From positions 1 to 17,665 of the forward strand of contig JADGJA010000467.1 in NCBI GenBank assembly GCA_027596035.1: a DNA stretch of 17,665 bases, given 5' to 3'. The stretch's first letter is position 1; each line of letters opens with the position of its first letter. The DNA comes from Thoreauomyces humboldtii. Taxonomy: Eukaryota > Chytridiomycota > Chytridiomycetes > Spizellomycetales > Powellomycetaceae. Below are positions 1-9,667 of the stretch, piece after piece. The translations under genes were made by a program, and so were the position numbers. Below the pieces are notes generated by a model. That model was given only the letters and a program-made list of their open reading frames with translations. It searched no databases and was not told the DNA's origin.

Positions 1-1
1 C

Positions 2-178
2 GGCGCGGATCCGTGGCGGCCGCCGGACCCGGAGCTGGGGAAGGGCGGTGGTGGAGGAGGGGGAGGAGGAGGAGGAGGGCACGGCGGGTATGGCGCTGGA
101 AGGGTCGTGGAGGCGCGGGGTGACGGGGAGCAAGACGCGTTGTGGACACCTGAACCAAAGGACCTGCAGGCTGAGTGA
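2..178 (+). CDS. Partial C-terminal end of a glycine-rich protein (5' end outside window)
   Basis: An open frame enters from the window edge and ends at TGA 176-178, giving about 58 codons. The conceptual peptide has a proline/aspartate stretch (DPWRPPDPELGK), a run of eleven glycines, then HGGYGAGRVVEARGDGEQ and a charged end (WTPEPKDLQAE). This looks like a disordered C-terminal tail, and no family can be named. A competing frame, shifted by one base, is open to base 356 and gives a Glu/Arg/Lys-rich peptide; the balanced composition of the first frame and the AT-rich sequence after 178 favour the shorter reading. If real, the gene runs tail to tail with the TLC gene, with about 217 bases between the stops. 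Confidence 0.4.
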   Translation, partial: GADPWRPPDPELGKGGGGGGGGGGGGHGGYGAGRVVEARGDGEQDALWTPEPKDLQAE

Positions 179-395
179 ATATATACTGGAGCTATGTGGA
201 GATTCTGCAAGGATCACGAAGTTGCGAGAGGCACTCAGGCTGGGAAGAGAGCATCGTGATTATGATTATGATAGAAGCCAAGGTGCGCAGACCGTGGCAA
301 GAGAGCGGCCAAAAGAAGAAGAAGAAGAAAAAGGAGGCGAGAAGATTATAACTTAAGGTACGAAGGACGATCGTGACGTGGCGTACATGCCGTGA
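179..395. other. Convergent intergenic spacer
   Basis: Spacer between the putative end of the partial plus-strand gene and the stop codon of the minus-strand TLC gene. It holds AT-rich and purine-rich stretches: TATATA near 180, a duplicated TGATTA unit near 257-270, and a GAA-repeat run near 315-330. These would fit the 3' untranslated regions of two converging transcripts. No canonical AATAAA was recognised on either strand. Confidence 0.4.
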
Positions 396-1595
396 TCACG
401 CAGCCGTGACGATGCTCGATCGTTTCCGTCTCGGAGGTGGAGGTGAAGCATCACCCAGACTGCTGCTCGAGATTCCCAGGACGGCGGCCGACTTGCCCGT
501 CGCCACCTCGTCCAGTCCCAGCTTCCTTATGGTACGCCCCTGCACGTTGGTGGGAGGCAGTCCGAGGATCTTTGACGCCTTCTCGGTCTGTGCGATGGGA
601 GGATTGCTGTACACGCCTTCATCGCTGTCGGACCCTTCCCGACTGCCGGCGTTGCTGTAGGACGATCGTTGCCTCAACACCGCCGACGCCTCGCCCCTTG
701 TGGTCGACAGACGGGAGCTGGAGGACGCTTCCTCGCCCGTGCGCTGTCCGTTCGTGAGCTTCCTGACGACCATGCGGGCCAGAAGGGCGAACCAGTAGAA
801 CTGGAGGAGTCCGTGGGCGTAGGCGAGGACGGGGAGGAGGTAGTAGACGGCGACGGGGAGGCCGTTCTGCTCCATGAGGGGTCGGATGACATGGAGGTGG
901 GTCTGCATGTGATGCAGGACGAGGATGTTTCCAAGGACGCGGGAGAGGAAGAATCCGGTGACGAAGGCCACCTCGTTGCAGGCGTAGGCGCGGGAGGCCT
1001 TCATGCCGCGTTCGGCCATGAGGAAGCGGGCGTTGAGGAAGGGCGTGGTGATCTCGTTGTTGAGGAAGAGGGCCATGTAGAAGGTGCCAAAGTGGTAGCG
1101 CACGCCGAGGTAGTAAGCGACGATGATGACCACGTGATGTATGAACATGGAGGTGACGGGGGCGCTGGCGGATCCGTTGGAGGAGGGAGCCACGAACTTG
1201 AAGTAGAGGAGACGGAGCAGATCAAAGACGAGGTAGCCCAGGGTGACGCCGAGGTAGTAGTTGCAGAGGCGCGAGTTGAGGAAGCCGAAATCGCCGTCCG
1301 TCACCAGAAGTTTGCGATCGACCAAGTACCAGTGGATGGAGCCCCAGAAGGCCACTGCTGCGTGGAAGGTGGAGACGGTCCGGTTTGCCCATTCCTCGAC
1401 GGTGGTCGCAGAGACGCCGAGAGGGAGAATAGGAAGGGATGGTCTGTTCCGTGGGTCGATGATGTGGTGGACTGCCTTGTAGAGGACGAGGAAGAGCGAT
1501 GACCAAGAGACGACGAGCAGGGGGAAGGCGAGGTCGGGGTGGGAAGCGACGGCGACGCCGTACTGAGCAGGGGTCAGGATGGACGTTGTGATCAT
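396..1595 (-). CDS. TLC-domain multi-pass membrane protein (TLCD4/TMEM56-like)
   Basis: An intronless gene of 399 codons. The start is the first ATG in the frame (1595 on the minus strand); the frame stays open upstream to 1646 but without an ATG. After a first hydrophobic segment (residues about 23-40), residues about 70-283 look like a TLC (TRAM/LAG1/CLN8) domain with five or six further hydrophobic helices. Diagnostic stretches are FIHHVVIIVAYYLG (151-164), holding the His pair typical of the fold, and NNEITTPFLNARFLM (179-193), which resembles the TLCD4/TMEM56 branch more than ceramide synthases. No homeobox or ceramide synthase Lag1p motif is apparent. The last ~115 residues form a polar Ser-rich tail ending in PPPPRRKRSS. 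TLC proteins act in ER or other internal membranes in lipid synthesis, transport or sensing; the substrate here cannot be told. It is divergent from the SEC7 gene. Domain call is firm, subfamily moderately so. Confidence 0.85.
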   Translation of the reverse strand: MITTSILTPAQYGVAVASHPDLAFPLLVVSWSSLFLVLYKAVHHIIDPRNRPSLPILPLGVSATTVEEWANRTVSTFHAAVAFWGSIHWYLVDRKLLVTDGDFGFLNSRLCNYYLGVTLGYLVFDLLRLLYFKFVAPSSNGSASAPVTSMFIHHVVIIVAYYLGVRYHFGTFYMALFLNNEITTPFLNARFLMAERGMKASRAYACNEVAFVTGFFLSRVLGNILVLHHMQTHLHVIRPLMEQNGLPVAVYYLLPVLAYAHGLLQFYWFALLARMVVRKLTNGQRTGEEASSSSRLSTTRGEASAVLRQRSSYSNAGSREGSDSDEGVYSNPPIAQTEKASKILGLPPTNVQGRTIRKLGLDEVATGKSAAVLGISSSSLGDASPPPPRRKRSSIVTAA

Positions 1596-1730
1596 GGATG
1601 ACGAGTTTCGAATGGAGAAAGTGGAAGTACCACAGAGACGAACCAAGCCTATCTACTTTGCGATTCACACCCAAGACAGGGACAACGAGAGGAACTGCAG
1701 GGGAAAGCAGGAGGAAAGCAGGAGGGACCC

Positions 1731-1737
1731 CTATATA
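1731..1737 (-). promoter_or_regulatory. Candidate TATA box of the TLC gene
   Basis: On the minus strand this reads TATATAG, about 137 bases upstream of the chosen ATG at 1595. A start site some 30 bases downstream would give a leader of roughly 110 bases. The position fits a TATA element, but the motif is short and no transcript data are available. Confidence 0.35.
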
Positions 1738-1956
1738 CGGCAAAAGACGGCGAGACAGCGACGGTATTAGGGAGACGAGGGAGGGCAGAGAAGTCTTTCG
1801 CGCGTCACGGACTTCGGGACTTCGTTACCGCCCGGGAACTAATCTCTGTGTTACCTCCTTGTGCGGCGACCCTCGTGCCATTGTAATACCATCCTAGGGG
1901 ATTTCGGCAACGGGCTTGCAGTGACGGTTGTCACGGTTCACGACAGAAGGCTCGCA

Positions 1957-1990
1957 GTACAGTACTTTACAGTGTACAGTACTGTATACA
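1957..1990. repeat. Clustered GTACAGTAC / TGTATACA palindromic motifs
   Basis: Two exact GTACAGTAC copies (1957-1965 and 1974-1982) lie 17 bases apart. The second sits inside the perfect 12-bp palindrome TACAGTACTGTA (1975-1986) and runs into the palindrome TGTATACA (1983-1990). The spacing and symmetry resemble tandem binding sites for a dimeric regulator, which is inference only. Further copies occur at 2304-2312 and, in reverse complement, at 13312-13320. Confidence 0.6.
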
Positions 1991-2657
1991 TGTATTGAGC
2001 ACGACTGATTGTGATGTCTGGGGAGGAGGAGGAGGGCAGTCCTCGATGCAAAAAATGGACTGTATCGCGTCGCTAGCACAATCACCCTTCTTCGTGCCTC
2101 AGAAGCTGCGGTGACACCAAACGAGAGCAATGGGGGCATGCGACTGTACCCATTATGTTGCAGCAGTAACATACGTGTCGCCGAGAAGATGCCAGGGTTC
2201 GAGGAACTGTGCCGTTCTAGCGAGAGTTAAGAGAGTCAAGAGAGAGATAGACTGGGGACGGAGTCGCGCTGCGCTGTCAACCACGCCCCCGGTGGTTTGT
2301 CACGTACAGTACACACAATCCTCGGTCCCGCCCGCCGTACATCTTCACGGCCTGTATACACAACGTTCTGGGCATTCGCTCGCATATAGCAGGACGGTAC
2401 TGTGGGACTTGATCCTGCATTTAACGACCACATTGTAGTTTACTCGACCGTCTGGGGCGCCGTTGAAGACTTCTACACCCGGGCGCGTGACCGTCCGTCT
2501 CGAAGCATTCTATCTCTCTTGGCAAATAGTCGGAACGATCTTTACACGATCGATCGTGAAGCTCATTCCGAACTTCCGCTCAGCTTGTGTTGTGCGAGAA
2601 ACATAGAGGAGCCAAAATTGTTACAGTCCGGCTGTTGGACGGTTGTACCGCTCGGCC

Positions 2658-5600
2658 ATGTTCAATAACCTTTTCGGCCACAAGGACCGGGAGAAGGAGA
2701 ACGCGGCCAAGGCAGAGCTCGCAAATCCTACCCCTACTCCCACGCTCCGCACCTCCAACATCTCTCAGGTGTCATCATCGACGAACCAGCCACAAGGAGG
2801 ATCCAGCGATGTTTTCATCAAGCTCGCCCTGGAGCAGATGCAGCTCGCCAAAGAGTCAAAGAAGCTCAGTGGCTTGAAGGATGCTTCTCGGTCCGCGTTA
2901 GGTTAGTCGGGGGGACCGGACGGATCGCTCGATGAGCTCCAAAAACCGAAAAACTCATCCGATCATCTCAACCCGTAGAGGCGCTCGAGTCTCGGACGGT
3001 CATGGACTCGCAGTCGATCCAGACGGTCTTTGCGCCGTTCCAGCTGGCATGTCGGTCGCGTCAGCCGGTTCTGGCCACCATCGCCATCGACTGTCTAGGA
3101 AAGCTGTTCACTTACAACTACTGGGGACGGCACGAGGTGCTACTGGAAGGGGAACCCGTGGTCACCGGCGGGGCGTCCGAGTTCGACATTGACCCCGTGC
3201 GCGGCAGGGACGCGCGGATATCCGGAGATGAAGACCGGAGCAGCATGGAGGGGGACGGAGAAGCCGAGGGCGGCATGGTGTCGTTTGTTGTGGACACTAT
3301 CTGTGATACTTTTGGAGGGGGAGAACACACGGACGAGAAAGTGCAGCTGCAGATCGTCAAGGTAGGCGCGAATTCTGGAAGGTGGTCAGCTTTTCTTCCT
3401 CTGAGTTCCCACCTTCTTGAACTCTAGGCGCTGCTGGCAGCAGTCTCGACAACTGATCCGAATGCGGCAATCCACGGGGGAGTGCTGTTGAAGGCAGTCA
3501 GGACCACCTACAACATTTTCCTTCTTTCAAAATCGGCAAGCACGCAGATTGTCGCTCAGGCAACGCTTACTCAGATGGTCCAAGCTGTCTTTGGCCGCGT
3601 CCCGCAGGAAGTTCCAAAGTCCCCGGAAGATACGCGCAGTCGGACAGGAACAGCCGGCCCGGACGGCAAACCCGACACCTCCTCCCCATTATCAACGGAT
3701 CCTACTGCGGAGACGACGTTGGATGGATCGCCCACTGTTGCACCTTCTGATGTATCCGACACCACGTCCCCCGCAGGAGGGGACCCCCCATCGAGGATCG
3801 CCGGCATTGACGACGAGCGCCCAGCGTCCCCTAGCGGAAACATGAAAGGGACTCGGAGCGTTGACAGCATGTGAGGCTATATCAAGGTTTCTCTTAAAAA
3901 ACCAATCTAATGTGTTTCCTTTCCACAGGAGTTACGATGGTGAAGGTGCAGGAGCTGCTGCGGCTCTACGTGATCTTAGCAAGAGTGCGGCAGTCCGTGC
4001 TTCCCAGGACATCCTTAATGAGTCATCTAAAAAGATAAAAGGCAACACCAACGACCAATGGATAAAGGACGCTTATCTCGTGTTCCGAGCCCTCAGCAAA
4101 CTGAGTATGAAACCGATTCCAGCTCCGGAAGGGTAAGCCACGACCTCGCTGGGCAAACCTACCTTCTGTACGTGATTGTGATTGACCATACTTTTCCCCC
4201 CCTCTCATCAGAGCCACGGACCTCAAATCTCACGCTATGCGGTCAAAACTTCTATCCTTACATCTCGTCTTCACCATCCTGTCCTCTCACATGTATATCT
4301 TTTTCGTTCCTGCTCCGGTCTTGTTCTCGGCTGGAACCGCTACCAAGTCCGATCCCAACGCCGTCCTTTTTGTGCATGCTGTCAAGCAGTACCTTTGTCT
4401 GAGCTTGAGCCGAAACGCCGTCAGCGTAGTGCCCCAGGTCTTTGACATCTCCTTGGAGATTTTTGGAAAAGTTTTAATTGGGCTTCGCGCAGTCCTAAAG
4501 GTGCGGTTCTCGAACCTGGTCTGAGGTGGGAAGTGAGACTGACGTTTTCCTCATTCCAGAAAGAGCTTTCGGTAATCTTTACCGAAATCGTTATACCCAT
4601 CGTTGAAGCGCGCTCTTCGATCACGTTTCATCAGCGGACCTCACTTTTGAAATCTTTGGAGCGGATATTGTCCGACCCAAAAGCCGACGGTGGCCGCGTG
4701 CTCGTCGAGATCTATCTTAACTATGACTGCGACGTGGAAGCCGGGGCACGAGAGAACATCTGGGAACGGCTCATCAATGCGCTCGCCAAGGTCATGACTC
4801 AGCATTATGAGGCCAGTACTACTGCGGCGACCAACCCATCTCAACAGTCACAACAACGAGGCAGCGGTGGGCCACCTGCAATCACTACCGCAAATCTGAC
4901 AAGTTTTACGAAGGATCAGGTCCGGGAGTTGTATTCGTCTACTGGCGACTACGGTGATCTCAAGAAAAAGGGATTGGAGCTGATGGTTCGAGGTGTCCTG
5001 CAACCTTTGGTGGCTTGGTGCAATGCCAGGACGGCTGCCAACGGAGCCACGGCACTCGAGGACGAGAAGGTCCGCAGGAGTGAGGACGTGGATGGGTCCG
5101 CTAAACTCGGCCTCATCATCGACCAGGAGGAAAGTGGCGAGGGCGGTCCGCGCCCCGTTTCCAAGAAGATTGCGGACGACCCAACCGCTTTCGAGAATCT
5201 CAAACAGCGCAAGCAGGTTCTCAGCGAGGGTATCAAGCAGTTCAACTTTAAGCCGAAAAAGGGGATGCAGTATTTGCTTGACTCTGGATGCATTGCCGCG
5301 CGAACGCCGCGCGATATTGCCCGCTTCCTCCTCAGCAATGATGGCCTGAATAAGGCCATGATCGGAGAGTTCCTGGGTGAAGGCGAAGAGGAGAACATTA
5401 CTATCATGCATGCATTCGTCGATGAAATGGACTTTACTTCTCTGTCATTCGTCGATGCCTTGCGTCACTTTCTTCAGTGCTTTCGACTCCCTGGAGAGGC
5501 ACAGAAGATCGACCGATTTATGCTAAAGTTCGCTGAGAGGTATCTCAAGGGCAACCCTCAGAGCTTCAGCAGCGCCGATACAGCTTACGTGCTTGCCTAC

Positions 5601-8600
5601 TCGACTATCATGCTCAACACGGATCAACACAGCAGACAGGTCAAGAAGCGCATGACGAAAGCCGAGTTCATCAAGAACAACCGCGGCATCGACGAGGGGC
5701 AGGACGTGCCCCAGCCGTTCCTCGAAGCTATCTACGAGGAGATTAACCAGAACGAAATCGTCATGAAGGATGAGCAGCCCATTGTTCCCGGATCAAGTCC
5801 AGGGGGGCCCAATTCGCAGGGCGGCGTTGGAGGTGGCAATAGGAAGGAGGTCGCGCAGTTTGCCCTTGCTAGCGAGACCATGGCGCTGAAGACTGAAGCG
5901 CTGTTCAATACGATGCTCAAGGGCGGCAAAAAGCGCACAACTGTGGTCGCGGGTTCCAAGGAAAGCACGTCTGGAGGCGGGTTTTTCATCGCCAGTCACT
6001 TTGAACACGTCAAGGCGATGTTCCAGATTATTTGGATGAGCATCCTCACGGGTATCAGTGGGCCGCTGCAAGAAAGCGAGGACGTGGAGACCATCATCAT
6101 CGCGCTAGAAGGTTTCAAGCACGCAACTCGTATTGCATGCCTCTTCGACATGGATCTCGAGAAGAAAGCCTTCATCTCTACCTTGAGCAAGTTCACCATG
6201 CTTGGCAATATCCATGAGATGAAGGCAAAGAACTTCGAGGCCACCAAGACTCTCCTGGAGATTGCATTTACAGAGGGTAACCATCTCGGGGAGAACTGGA
6301 AAGATGTCGTTCTCTGTATCAGCCAGCTCGAGAAACTTCAGGTAGTCGGCAACGACGACGGAACAAAGCCTCGAAACTCTACGGATAAACTCCAGCGTCG
6401 CGAGTCCTCTCCAGCGCTAGGCAAGACCGGATTCCTTCATGAGGCAGCTGCCGAAGCCGGTTCGCAAGGCATGACGGTGGTCGTGGACCGCATCTTTACC
6501 TCCAGCACCAAACTCTCCGGAACGGCCATCGTCGCTTTTGTGAGAGCTCTCTGCGAGGTCTCCTGGGACGAGATCACTTTCTCGTCCGACCGCGAGCATC
6601 CACGAATGTACTGCCTCCAACGGCTTGTCGAAATGTCGTACTACAATATGAAGCGTATCCGTGTCGAGTGGTCGAATATCTGGGCCATCCTTGGCGATCA
6701 TTTCAACCAAGTCGGGTGTCACGCCAACAGCAATGTCGGATACTTTGCCCTCGACAAGCTCAGACAGCTGGCCATGAAGTTCCTCGAGCTGGAGGAGCTG
6801 CCCAACTTCAAGTTCCAAAAGGATTTTCTCCGGCCATTCGAGCATGTCCTAGGGAATAATAGTGATGTCAAGATCAAGGACATGGTTCTTGCGTGCTTGC
6901 AACAAATGATTCAAGCTAAGAGTAAAAGCATCAAATCCGGCTGGAAGACCATGTTCGGCGCCTTTACACGAGCGGCGAGGGAAACGCATGGTAGGTGTGA
7001 ATAGAGCGGAAAGACTTCTGTAAGCTCACTTACAAATTCTGACCGTTTTTCAGAGCCCATCGTCCTGCTCTCTTTTGACGTTGTCAAGGGGATCTTCAAA
7101 ACGAATTTCGAGAGTGTGGTAGCCAATCAGACATTCCCTGACGCTGTTTCCTGTCTCGTCGAATTCTGTAAGAATCGTAAATTCGCCCGCACAAGCTTGC
7201 AGTCGGTCGAGATTCTGCGCCAGTCGATTCCGCGGATATACGAGCTATCCAAGACCCAACAGGGCTCAAAGCTTCTGAACAATGCGGGCGTGAGCACCAT
7301 CAGTGTCCTGCGGTCTACTGAGAACCTTGCCGAATCTATCCACGCCGGAGTACTGGCTGGGACGCCGACATCCGCAGCGGGAACGCCCGGTTCGCTGTCG
7401 GTCACGACAGCCAAGGCTGCCGGGCTAGGGGCCATGGGTCCCGAAGACGACCCTAGCTTTAGGTTTTGGTTTCCAATTCTGTTCGGTCTGTATGAGGTGA
7501 TCATGACATGTGATTTGGAAGTGCGGACAAGGTACGAGTTTTCCAATGACTGACTGGCCGTGGTAATGATAGCTTACTCCAATTTTTCCAATTTCATCAG
7601 AGCGCTAAATTACCTCTTTGACACCCTCAAACAATACGGTTCCTCATTTTCGCGCGACTTTTGGGAAGTCATCTCGAAAGGAGTGCTCTTTCCAATTTTC
7701 GACGATCTTCGGCTATCACGACAAGAGCACACTAAATTTGCCAATAAGGAAGACATGTCCGTTTGGCTCTCCACAACCCTCATTCAAGCGCTGCGCCAGT
7801 TCATTGACCTATTCGGTCATTATTTCGAAACCCTCCACTTCCAGATAGATGGCATCCTGGATCTGCTGACAGTGTGCATGACTCAAGAGAATGAGACGCT
7901 CGCGCGGATCGGAAGCACTTGCTTGCAGCAATTTATTGAGGGAAACGTGTCCAAGCTGGACGACCAGGTGTGGGGCAAGATCTGCACCATGTTCGTACAC
8001 CTCTTCGAGTACACAACTCCGAGCGCCCTTTTCTTCGATCCCAACGACAACGGCGAACTTCTGCCGGAAGAAGCCTCAACCGCTGCTTCCACCGATACCC
8101 CACCGCCGGTCGAATCAGGAAGCGGGCCGCTCACGATCGAGACGCGGCCGCGGCGCCCTCGCCCACAGAAAAAAGAGTTTCAAATGATCATCGTCAAATG
8201 CGTCCTTCATCTTCTCGTCATCCAAACCCTGCATGAGGTCCTCACTTCCGGACCCAGCGAGGCTGTGTACCATAGCCTGAGCTCGCCACACGTGTTTACT
8301 CTCATCGACTGCCTTGAGCGAAGTTATCGGTTTGCTCGTGCGTTCAACGGTGACATGGATCTTCGAATGGCCCTGTACCGCATGGGATTCATGAAGCAGC
8401 TGCCCAACCTGCTCAAGCAAGAGACGAGTAGCGTGTCGAGTTACCTGGGCGTCCTGATCAAGATGTATCTGGACCCTAGCGACGAAAGAAGAGGCATGCG
8501 ACCAGAGATCGAGAAGCGTCTTGTCCCGTAAGTAGCTTTTCAAGTGTGCATGCTATCTTCTGCCGTTTCTGATCGTTTCACTTCCATCTTCGCATTCAGA

Positions 8601-9242
8601 TTATGTCACGACATCATGCAGCACTACAATTCACTGGACCCAGAATCCAAACGACGAAACGTAAACGCATGGCGACCAGTGGTGGTCACGATCCTCAACG
8701 CGCTCGTACAGTTCGACGACGATCAGTTCCGCACACAAATGCCCCACTTTTACGGCGAGGTGGTCAACCTCCTTATACAAGACATTACCCCGGACGTGCG
8801 ACTCGTCCTGCATCCACTTCTCATCCGCGCAGGTACGACTTTCGGCATCATCACGGAGCGGGAGGCCGTGAGTGCAGCAGCGAGCAGAACCTCGCTCGTC
8901 GGGGCCGGCGCTAGCTCCGAGGCTCTTTACTCGAACACCCCAGTCCGCACGCAGAGCCCATACCGACCTGAGGAGGCAGGGGACGATTCGGGGATGACCA
9001 CTCCTGGAGGGGGCGTCCTGGAGTCAGGAGCCATTGACTCGATCCTGCCGGACTTGGGCCAGCCGGTGGAACCCCCTGCGGACATAGGTACAGTAGAGTC
9101 CGTAATGGGAGAGGGCGGTTGGATGGTCAGCAAGGACGAGCTCGAGGACGGAGACGGAGGGATGACGGCAACCGATGCGGAGTCCGCGCAACAGCTGGGC
9201 GCCGAAACTTCCGAATCGAATGCCAGCGAGAGCTTCACGTAG
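2658..9242 (+). CDS. SEC7: SEC7/BIG-family ARF guanine nucleotide exchange factor
   Basis: Nine exons by frame continuity: 2658-2901, 2979-3361, 3428-3870, 3929-4132, 4212-4500, 4560-6990, 7054-7531, 7601-8527, 8600-9242 (6042 nt, 2013 aa, close to yeast Sec7p). All introns are GT-AG, 58-79 nt. In order: a DCB region from about residue 80 (ALESRTV, DCLGKLFTYNYW); a Ser/Pro/Thr-rich linker (about 258-365); the HUS region with KDAYLVFRALSKLSMK and the NYDCD box (575-579); the catalytic Sec7 domain (about 735-925) with the glutamic finger E834 in FRLPGEAQKIDR and MLNTDQHS (872-879); then HDS1-type sequence (about 1002-1110, with CLFDMDLEKKAF), further HDS helices, and an acidic C-terminal tail. 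The family catalyses GDP-GTP exchange on Arf at the trans-Golgi, driving vesicle formation. Family and catalytic competence are clear; exact Golgi role is by homology. Confidence 0.96.
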
Positions 9243-9667
9243 GGCTTGCTTGCTTGTGTCTGCGTTTGTCTCCTTTTTCATTTTCATTTTCCTTCATGCC
9301 AAACCCTGAGACTTTGCTGCGACCGAAGGCCCGCGGCTTTGCATGGATGCGGCTCAGTCTCTCGGCGCCATGGTGCGTGCAGAATGTTCGGCAGCGTGAC
9401 TAAGCAACTCCGCTCCTGTCATGAGGCCGCATGGGATGGGGGGTGGGAGGCAGGAACTATTTTAAGGGCACCTTCACGCCCACAGATTCCCCAGTCTAGG
9501 CCTCCTCCACAAACAAATCAGCAGATGTTGAAAGCGGAGATCGGCATAAGCAACCGGGCCACACCCGACATACATAACCCCTCGTTTGTTTTTCACTGCC
9601 CTTGAACTTTAGACGAGAAGATCACCATTGAGCTACGAGATCATCAGGATATCTACGAGTTGGCGAG
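9243..9667. promoter_or_regulatory. Spacer: SEC7 3' region and class C GPCR promoter
   Basis: This 425-base gap between two same-strand genes must hold the 3' end of SEC7 and the promoter of the receptor gene. It begins T-rich (about 9270-9295). A TATA-like TATTTTAAG lies at 9458-9466, about 200 bases before the ATG, and a pyrimidine-rich tract ending in TTTAG lies near 9585-9613, which could be a 5'-UTR acceptor. No AATAAA was found. None of these elements is certain. Confidence 0.35.

Larger units (their letters stand above)
1596..2657. promoter_or_regulatory. Divergent promoter region between the TLC and SEC7 genes
   Basis: About 1 kb separates the two divergent start codons, with no convincing gene inside; the open frames are short and dissimilar to known families. 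The region holds three exact copies of the 9-mer GTACAGTAC (1957-1965, 1974-1982, 2304-2312), two copies of the palindrome TGTATACA (1983-1990, 2353-2360), and a GTACTGT at 2397-2403. A GGA-rich stretch lies at about 2021-2036 and a GA-rich stretch at about 2219-2250. It presumably carries the promoters of both genes, but no core element for SEC7 was identified with confidence. Confidence 0.45.

Noticed and set aside
669..1502. A 277-codon open frame opposite the TLC gene, rich in Val, Glu and Gly
   Set aside because: It is exactly antisense to a clear TLC-domain coding region; its repetitive acidic composition is what the complement of a GC-rich hydrophobic gene gives.
1596..1646. N-terminal extension of the TLC gene to 1646
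   Set aside because: The codon at 1646 is TTG, not ATG. The first ATG in the frame is at 1595, so the shorter protein was chosen.
2190..2210. GGTTCGAGGAA as a tRNA B box
   Set aside because: It does not fit GGTTCRANTCC at the 3' side, and no A box, anticodon arm or acceptor stem surrounds it.
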